From CAJUPY01 sp051871275 (lineage in GTDB: Bacteria; Bacteroidota; Bacteroidia; Bacteroidales; Muribaculaceae), in contig JBJECR010000074.1 in NCBI GenBank assembly GCA_051871275.1, positions 1-12,325 on the forward strand: 12,325 nucleotides of DNA. Reading direction: 5' to 3'. The position numbers were made by a program, and so were the translations under genes. Each line of letters opens with the position of its first letter. Position 1 is the first letter of the stretch. The notes beneath the pieces were generated by a model. The model searched no databases. It saw nothing but the letters and a program-made list of their open reading frames with translations, and was not told where the DNA came from. Positions 7,606 through 12,325 of this stretch are shown here, one piece after another.

Positions 7606-7659
7606 CAGTTAACCCCACCTTGACGCAAAATTTATTTTGCGGCTAGGTGGGGTAAATTG
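7606..7659. repeat. Large two-part hairpin
   Basis: The outer arms ACCCCACCT (7612-7620) and AGGTGGGGT (7645-7653) are perfect, and pairing extends weakly to about 7606/7659. Inside lies a second stem CGCAAAAT/ATTTTGCG (7624-7631 and 7634-7641). No T-run follows on either strand. The left arm with its CCCCACCT repeats the opening of the 63-bp unit, so it may derive from the same family. A structural RNA, terminator or DNA cruciform are all possible. Confidence 0.75.
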
Positions 7660-7671
7660 CTGATACACAGT

Positions 7672-7709
7672 CAAAATGAGCTAAGTCGTATATGACTTTG
7701 CTCATTTTG
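7672..7709. repeat. 16-bp imperfect hairpin with AAGTC core
   Basis: CAAAATGAGC (7672-7681) pairs perfectly with GCTCATTTTG (7700-7709). After one T-T mismatch, AAGTC (7683-7687) pairs with GACTT (7694-7698) around a GTATAT loop. The inner part GCTAAGTC-N6-GACTTTGC recurs in the next hairpin, so the two are related copies. Confidence 0.8.
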
Positions 7710-7710
7710 C

Positions 7711-7737
7711 AAAAAGGCTAAGTCGGATAGACTTTGC
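7711..7737 (-). terminator. Probable intrinsic terminator of the minus-strand operon
   Basis: Read on the minus strand, GCAAAGTC (7737-7730) pairs with GACTTAGC (7724-7717), with one A-A mismatch and a 5-nt loop. The sequence continues C and then five T (7715-7711). This lies about 80 nt after the stop of the S9 peptidase gene, a sensible place to end that transcript. The stem is short, so termination may be only partial. The bases 7738-7819 hold nothing else that I can see. Confidence 0.55.
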
Positions 7738-7819
7738 ACCTAACATACAAAAAATTGCCCCGAATTTCACAATCCAAGACAATCCTTCACAATTTGATAT
7801 TTATAAGAATGATGATTTA

Positions 7820-9967
7820 CTATTCTTCTTCAGGAGCGGCATAAAGCGGAGGATTCACGTAATCTTCGCCCTTAAGCCACTTATCAAGCCAGCGGAAGAA
7901 CACTCTCTGCCACATAACAGCATTTTGCGGCTTGAGAATCCAGTGATTTTCATCCGGGAAGATAAGCATTTCCGCAGGTACGCCACGCAGACGTGCCGCA
8001 TTAAACGCCATTTCACCCTGTGATGAAAGAATGCGGAAGTCGTATTCTCCGTGAGTAATTAGGATAGGAGCAGTCCACTTGTCCACGAAACGGTGAGGAG
8101 ATCCATTGGCAAACGTGTTTTGAGCAGCCTTATTGTCTTTATCCCAATATGCACCGCCCATATCCCAGTTTGCGAACCACATTTCCTCTGTTTCAAGGTA
8201 CTGTGCTTCCATATTGAAGATACCTGCATGAGCTATAAGACAAGCGAAACGACCGTCATGGTTGCCTGCAAGCCAATAAACGGAATAGCCGCCGTAGCTT
8301 GCACCGACAGCACCTATACGCTCGGCATCAATGTATGATTCTTTCTTCATTTCATCAACTGCACTAAGGTAGTCACGCATATTTTGTCCCGGATAGTCCT
8401 TGGAAATTTGTTCTTCCCATTCTGTGCCGAAACCCGGAAGTCCGCGGCGGTTAGGTGCTATCACAATATATCCCTGAGCAGCCATAAGAGCAAGGTTCCA
8501 GCGGTAGCTCCAGAACTGACTTACAGCCTGTTGCGGTCCACCCTGGCAGTAGAGGATAGCAGGATATTTCTTGTTTGCATCAAAATCCGCAGGATAAAGC
8601 ACCCAAGTAGTCATTTCTTTTCCGTCTGTAGTAGGAATCAAGCGTTTTTCCACTTTTGGCATATCCACAGCAGCGAGGAGTTCATCGTTTACGGAAGTAA
8701 TCTTGGTAACAGTGCCGTTTTCAATAGAGCAAATCTCGTTTGGAGCACAGAAAGAGTGGAACATAGAGATAAGTTTGTTTTCACCGGCAGGACAGAGAGC
8801 GGCATAGTCGCAAACACCGTCGGCTACTGTTTTAACCTCTTTGCTTTCCACATTTATGCTGAAAATAGGAGTCACACCCTGATATGCGGCAATGAAATAG
8901 ATGTCTTTGCCATTAGGATTCCAGGCAATAGCATCGGCAGTGTAATCCCAGTCCGTAGTAAGGTCACGCTTTTCACCTGTTGCCATATCCATCACGAAGA
9001 TGCGGTTTTTCTCGCTTTCATAGCCATCATGTTCCATGCTCAACCATGCAAGTTGTTTGCCATCCGGAGAAAAGGCAGGATTTGTATCGTAGCCCATCAT
9101 ACCTTCCGTGAGGTTGCGAGTTGTTTTGTCCTCAAGATTGTAGAGGTATAGGTCGGAATTTGTGGAAAGAGCGTATTCAAGACCTGTTTTCTTGCGAGAG
9201 CAGTAAACGAGGGATTTTCCGTCCGGAGCCCAAGCGAAAGATTCAACACCACCGAAAGGACGCATAGGACATTCGTACGGCTCAGCAGCCATAATATCTT
9301 CTATATTAGAGATTCCGTCACCACAAAAATCTGCAAGGAACGGGTGTGGAATGTCTTTTGTCCACTGGTCCCAGTGTTTATACATCAGGTCGTCTATAAC
9401 ACGTCCTGTAGCTTTCGGAAGGTCCGCATAAACGTCCTTAGCCTCGCGGGAATATTTCACTGTGGAAATCAAAATCACCTTTTTGCAGTCCGGTGAAAAC
9501 TTGAAGCCCTCCACACCGTTTTCAAGGCTTGAAACACACTTGCGGTCCGAGCCGTCGGCATTCATCACCCAGAGTTGTGGCACACCGGCTTTGTCAGAAT
9601 AGATAAATGCGATGCGTTTTCCGTCTTCAATCCAGGCAGCACCGCTTTCAGACTTGGCAGTACGAGTGAGGCGAACCTGCTCCGTGCCATCAATATTCAT
9701 CACGTAAAGTTCATTGTTGCTCTTGTTTTGCTCTACATTTTCGTAGGAGATATTAAAAAGCACTTTCTTTCCATCGGGAGAGACCTCCGGACCGGAAACT
9801 CTGCCTAATGCTTCAAGCACCTCAATAGAATAGTGCCTGTTTTCAATTTTCACTTCTGCGGGGCGTTCAATGATGTTTTCATCATTGCAATCGCCGGAGC
9901 AGCAAGATGTTGCGGCAGCAAAAGGTATTGTCATTGCAATAAGGGATAAAAAATTTAATTTTTTCAT
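7820..9967 (-). CDS. S9 family dipeptidyl-peptidase, DPP5-like
   Basis: An exported serine peptidase that probably removes dipeptides from peptide N-termini. The 715-residue protein has a signal peptide ending in ATSC (C22), a weak lipobox, so it may be lipidated. A beta-propeller follows with PD40-type repeats (SPDGKKVLF at 63-71, then near 111-121, 157-167, 246-255, 299-309 and 349-358). The C-terminal alpha/beta-hydrolase domain (about 445-700) carries the catalytic Ser557 in GASYGGY, Asp643 in HGEYDFR and His675 in DENHW. Triad spacing and length match Porphyromonas DPP5, which prefers Ala or hydrophobic P1 residues; acylaminoacyl-peptidase activity is an alternative. The ATG at 9967 begins a clear signal peptide (MKKLNFLSLIAM). 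It starts 26 nt after the DUF4919-like gene on the same strand, so it is probably last in an operon. Confidence 0.88.
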   Translation of the reverse strand: MKKLNFLSLIAMTIPFAAATSCCSGDCNDENIIERPAEVKIENRHYSIEVLEALGRVSGPEVSPDGKKVLFNISYENVEQNKSNNELYVMNIDGTEQVRLTRTAKSESGAAWIEDGKRIAFIYSDKAGVPQLWVMNADGSDRKCVSSLENGVEGFKFSPDCKKVILISTVKYSREAKDVYADLPKATGRVIDDLMYKHWDQWTKDIPHPFLADFCGDGISNIEDIMAAEPYECPMRPFGGVESFAWAPDGKSLVYCSRKKTGLEYALSTNSDLYLYNLEDKTTRNLTEGMMGYDTNPAFSPDGKQLAWLSMEHDGYESEKNRIFVMDMATGEKRDLTTDWDYTADAIAWNPNGKDIYFIAAYQGVTPIFSINVESKEVKTVADGVCDYAALCPAGENKLISMFHSFCAPNEICSIENGTVTKITSVNDELLAAVDMPKVEKRLIPTTDGKEMTTWVLYPADFDANKKYPAILYCQGGPQQAVSQFWSYRWNLALMAAQGYIVIAPNRRGLPGFGTEWEEQISKDYPGQNMRDYLSAVDEMKKESYIDAERIGAVGASYGGYSVYWLAGNHDGRFACLIAHAGIFNMEAQYLETEEMWFANWDMGGAYWDKDNKAAQNTFANGSPHRFVDKWTAPILITHGEYDFRILSSQGEMAFNAARLRGVPAEMLIFPDENHWILKPQNAVMWQRVFFRWLDKWLKGEDYVNPPLYAAPEEE

Positions 9968-9993
9968 ATTGTTTGGCTGATTATGTTTAGATG

Positions 9994-10662
9994 CTATTCA
10001 CCATGCAGTTTTTCGTATTCTTTCTGCAGATTGTTGTCAAAATAGAGGATATGCTGGCGGTCGTTCATAGCCAGTTTTACCTTATAGGCAACAAGATTTC
10101 TGATGCCCGTCTGTCCGATTATGGACTCAACGCAAATCACGTTTCGGAGTATCCTATTGATGTCTTGCTCGCAAATTACGATAAACGGCGAATCCACATC
10201 AGTGCCTTTGCCGGACATCAAAATAAGCGTGGAAATGAGTTCATAACGGTTTTGAAGAGCCGGAATCATAGCCTGTGCGTTCTTGAGATTGCAATTGGTT
10301 GCACTCACAAGAGCCTTTATTGTCAAATCAAGTGAAACGGGATTGTATTTCAGGGCTTCCTCACACAGATTCCACGTTTCCGCATATCTGCCTTGCGTGT
10401 AACTTTCCTGGATGGCATCGTAATTGTCTGTGGGCATATAGTCTATCGTAAATGCGTAGCCATAATATACGGTTGCCATTTCATCCATGGTGAGAGTTGT
10501 GTCCCCTACTACAAACCTGTTCAGCAAAGCGCGATACAAGTCCGGATTCGTTGCCGTTTCCACCTTTATGCGATTCAAATCCACTTTGAAATTCTTATCG
10601 ACTGCAAAAAGTGTAAACAGCGTGAAAAACAGGGCAATAGAAATGATGAATTTTTTTGTCAT
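9994..10662 (-). CDS. DUF4919-like secreted protein
   Basis: A 222-residue exported protein of unknown function. An N-terminal signal peptide (MTKKFIISIALFFTLFTLFA, 1-20) has no lipobox Cys and probable cleavage after A20. The mature part resembles DUF4919 proteins of Bacteroidales as I remember the family: LLNRFVVGDTTLTMDE (46-61), YYGYAF (66-71), a TPR-like helical middle (about 80-145; GRYAETWNLCEEALKYNP), and GKGTDVDSPF (151-160). The assignment rests on motif memory, not on a search. It lies 57 nt after the alkaline phosphatase gene and 26 nt before the S9 peptidase, all on one strand. The helical-repeat character suggests protein binding, but no partner is known. Confidence 0.75.
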   Translation of the reverse strand: MTKKFIISIALFFTLFTLFAVDKNFKVDLNRIKVETATNPDLYRALLNRFVVGDTTLTMDEMATVYYGYAFTIDYMPTDNYDAIQESYTQGRYAETWNLCEEALKYNPVSLDLTIKALVSATNCNLKNAQAMIPALQNRYELISTLILMSGKGTDVDSPFIVICEQDINRILRNVICVESIIGQTGIRNLVAYKVKLAMNDRQHILYFDNNLQKEYEKLHGE

Positions 10663-10682
10663 TATATTTTATTTATATGATT

Positions 10683-10706
10683 ATTTCTGAAAGATTTCGC
10701 AGAAAT
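10683..10706 (-). other. Weak hairpin between phosphatase and DUF4919-like genes
   Basis: ATTTCTG (10683-10689) and CAGAAAT (10700-10706) are inverted repeats around a 10-nt loop in the 57-nt gap. No T-run follows on the minus strand. It could tune the ratio between the two genes or be chance. No TAnnTTTG box was found in the gap, which favours read-through from the phosphatase gene. Confidence 0.3.
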
Positions 10707-10719
10707 TATTGCGTTTTCA

Positions 10720-12123
10720 CTATTCGTGGAGCTTAAAACCTGCCACTTTGAGTATTTTCTCCGGAATTTCAATGTTGTTATTGAGGTTTGAGAAAATCTC
10801 TGAACCGCAACCTGCGGAAAGCACCGGTACAGGGTTTCCGGAGTGTCCGCTTGTGCTCCAAGACATGCGTGTAACCTCGTCAAACACACGGAAAACTTCC
10901 ACTGCAAAGCCCATAAATGAAGAGTAAAGTGTTTTCTCATCACTTATATCACCGCGGTTTGTGAATGTTTCTTCAAAAAGGTTCTTAAGGCGTTCTGTCT
11001 GAGCGTCTTTGAGCTTTACATCGCTCCAAAAACCTAATTTTTCACTCAGGTATTGCTGCATATCTTCCCATGTGATGACACTGCGTGAAAGCATCATGGC
11101 ACGGCAGTCCAGCGAGAGTTTGTCTTTGGAAAGTGTCTGACGATTAAGAGATTGGAAATCAGCATAATACTTACCGTCACGACCTACAACAAGTCCACCC
11201 GTATCATGGTCTGCAGTAACCACGATAAGTGTTTCGTCAGGGTGTTGGAGCATAAAATTGTATGCAATTTGGATAGCCTCATCAAACTTGAAAATCTCCG
11301 TGATAGCAGTGCCGGCGTCATTTCCGTGAAGTGCGTGGTCAATATTTCCGCCTTCCACCATCATAAAGAACTTATCAGGTGATGTTTCAAGCATATAGTC
11401 AAGGCAAGCCTGAGTCATCTGCGGCAACGTGAGCATACCTGCGATTGAATCGATAGTGAAGCCCACATTGCTGTCATTAAATGGATTAGGCTCTAAAAGT
11501 ACCACTTTATCAGCCTTTTTATAATCAACCTTTGCAAGTTCATCAAGGCTGTAAGTGATAGCGATGCCGTTTTCTGCATATTTTGCCACCAAATCATTCG
11601 GATTTCCTTCCTTGTCTTTGAGACCTTTGAGGTTCGCACCTGCCAGGAAATCCACCTTGCCGTCAATAAACTGGCTGTCTATATCATAAAACTGACCGCG
11701 ACTCGGCACATGAGCATAAAAAGCACCCGGTGTGGCATCATCTGCATAAACCGTGGTAACAACACCAACACCGTAGCCGTTGTCCTTAAGCACGTTTGCC
11801 ATAGAATACACAGCCGTGCTGTCCGGAGTTACACCAATCATACCATTATTTGTTTTGAAGCCTGTAGAAAGAGCCGTACCTGCAGCAGCGGAATCCGTAA
11901 CACTTGAATTTGCAGAATATGTGGTGCAGAAAGAAGATACGGGGAATTGAAGCATCGTAAGCGGTTTTTCACCGTTATATACAGTTCGGTTCATCTCCTG
12001 AGTAGCCATAAGAGGCACTATTCCCATGCCGTCTCCTATAAAATAAAAAATATACTTTGGTTCCGCATTCAGAACCAATGACACTAAAATCAGTGTAGCT
12101 GAAAGAAAATGTTTGAGTTTCAT
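10720..12123 (-). CDS. phoA: Alkaline phosphatase (PhoA family)
   Basis: A periplasmic metallo-phosphomonoesterase that releases phosphate from organic esters. The 467-residue protein has a signal peptide (1-20, cleavage likely after LNA). The active site is complete against Escherichia coli PhoA: D31 (D51) in GDGMG, nucleophile S78 (S102) in TDSAAAGTA, D129 and T131 (D153, T155) in DDATPGA, R142 (R166), E257 (E322), D262 (D327), H266 (H331), D305/H306 (D369/H370) in TADHDTGG, and H427 (H412) in SGHSG. At the third metal site it has H263 where E. coli has K328, as animal enzymes do, while keeping the bacterial Asp (D129). It is probably first in an operon with the DUF4919-like and S9 peptidase genes. 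No Pho-box-like direct repeat was noticed upstream. Confidence 0.95.
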   Translation of the reverse strand: MKLKHFLSATLILVSLVLNAEPKYIFYFIGDGMGIVPLMATQEMNRTVYNGEKPLTMLQFPVSSFCTTYSANSSVTDSAAAGTALSTGFKTNNGMIGVTPDSTAVYSMANVLKDNGYGVGVVTTVYADDATPGAFYAHVPSRGQFYDIDSQFIDGKVDFLAGANLKGLKDKEGNPNDLVAKYAENGIAITYSLDELAKVDYKKADKVVLLEPNPFNDSNVGFTIDSIAGMLTLPQMTQACLDYMLETSPDKFFMMVEGGNIDHALHGNDAGTAITEIFKFDEAIQIAYNFMLQHPDETLIVVTADHDTGGLVVGRDGKYYADFQSLNRQTLSKDKLSLDCRAMMLSRSVITWEDMQQYLSEKLGFWSDVKLKDAQTERLKNLFEETFTNRGDISDEKTLYSSFMGFAVEVFRVFDEVTRMSWSTSGHSGNPVPVLSAGCGSEIFSNLNNNIEIPEKILKVAGFKLHE

Positions 12124-12203
12124 AATTTTGTTTGGGTATTAGTTATTTTGGTTGATTCCTTATAAATTATCGGTTGATTATTATTTGTTTACAATTTATT
12201 ATG

Positions 12204-12211
12204 CAAAAATA
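12204..12211 (-). promoter_or_regulatory. Possible -7 box for the phosphatase operon
   Basis: On the minus strand TATTTTTG (12211-12204) fits TAnnTTTG and lies about 80 nt before the phosphatase ATG. There is no TTG at the ideal 20-bp distance upstream, and a nearer TTTG at about 12 bp is too close. The gap 12124-12257 shows no other feature apart from general A/T richness. Confidence 0.4.
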
Positions 12212-12257
12212 CGCAAAATGTCTCAAATAACGGTTTTATTTTAGCAATTATTATGAA

Positions 12258-12325
12258 TTAACCACCTGTGGAAAGCCTTTCACGTAAGTCTTCATTTTCA
12301 GCTTTTAGCGACTTTGTCTCGACAT
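12258..12325 (-). CDS. C-terminal end of an unidentified gene (partial)
   Basis: One minus-strand frame is open from the window edge to a TAA at 12258-12260 and reads VETKSLKAENEDLRERLSTGG. The other two minus-strand frames stop within about 10 codons. The heptad-like, charged sequence (LKAENEDLRERL) looks like the end of a coiled coil. With only about 21 residues visible, no family can be named. Same-strand placement upstream of the phosphatase is plausible, but the 134-bp A/T-rich gap with a -7 box suggests separate transcription. Confidence 0.5.
   Translation of the reverse strand, partial: VETKSLKAENEDLRERLSTGG

Noticed and set aside
7405..7623. Plus-strand open frame with 21-residue repeats (MLWHATASQVNS...)
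   Set aside because: It starts and runs almost entirely inside the repeat, has no ribosome binding site or signal, and the RNA-hairpin explanation accounts for the sequence conservation.
8384..9151. Plus-strand open frame of 255 codons
   Set aside because: Antisense shadow of the S9 peptidase, which has a full catalytic triad, propeller repeats and signal peptide.

Overview
The window looks like an ordinary chromosomal segment from an anaerobic member of the Bacteroidota, most likely order Bacteroidales; I cannot name a genus. The evidence is the KorA form with the gamma domain fused to the alpha domain, a Bacteroidales-style GltX, a DUF4919-like secreted protein, an S9 peptidase resembling Porphyromonas DPP5, weak Shine-Dalgarno sequences, and Bacteroidota-type promoter boxes (TTG, about 20 bp, TAnnTTTG). 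No rRNA, tRNA, insertion sequence, CRISPR array, phage gene or integrase was seen.

Left half, plus strand. korA and korB (145-3008) encode a two-subunit 2-oxoglutarate:ferredoxin oxidoreductase, separated by 2 nt, with a -7 box upstream and a strong intrinsic terminator (3064-3111) downstream. A good promoter (3202-3232) starts the next unit: gltX (glutamyl-tRNA synthetase), waaA (Kdo transferase for lipid A), a small lipocalin-like lipoprotein of unknown function, and ferritin with a complete ferroxidase centre.

Middle, 7321-7819. These 499 bp contain no credible gene and are the most unusual part of the window. They hold a tandem array of a 63-bp unit (three copies, two of them identical, plus a shortened copy), each unit able to form two hairpins. 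A string of larger, different hairpins follows (7581-7737), several sharing short modules with the array. The region lies between convergent transcription units. At least the last hairpin looks like an intrinsic terminator for the minus-strand unit.

Right half, minus strand. An alkaline phosphatase, a DUF4919-like secreted protein and an S9 dipeptidyl-peptidase lie in the same direction with gaps of 57 and 26 nt, probably as one operon. All three carry export signals, which suggests a periplasmic or surface group that frees phosphate and dipeptides. The last 68 bp hold the C-terminal end of another minus-strand gene with a charged, coiled-coil-like tail.

Together the genes fit a peptide- and amino-acid-using anaerobe: extracytoplasmic peptidase and phosphatase, 2-oxoglutarate oxidation that yields reduced ferredoxin, Gram-negative envelope synthesis and iron storage. 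That link is inference from gene content. I found no convincing new protein system; the candidate novelty is the intergenic hairpin mosaic.
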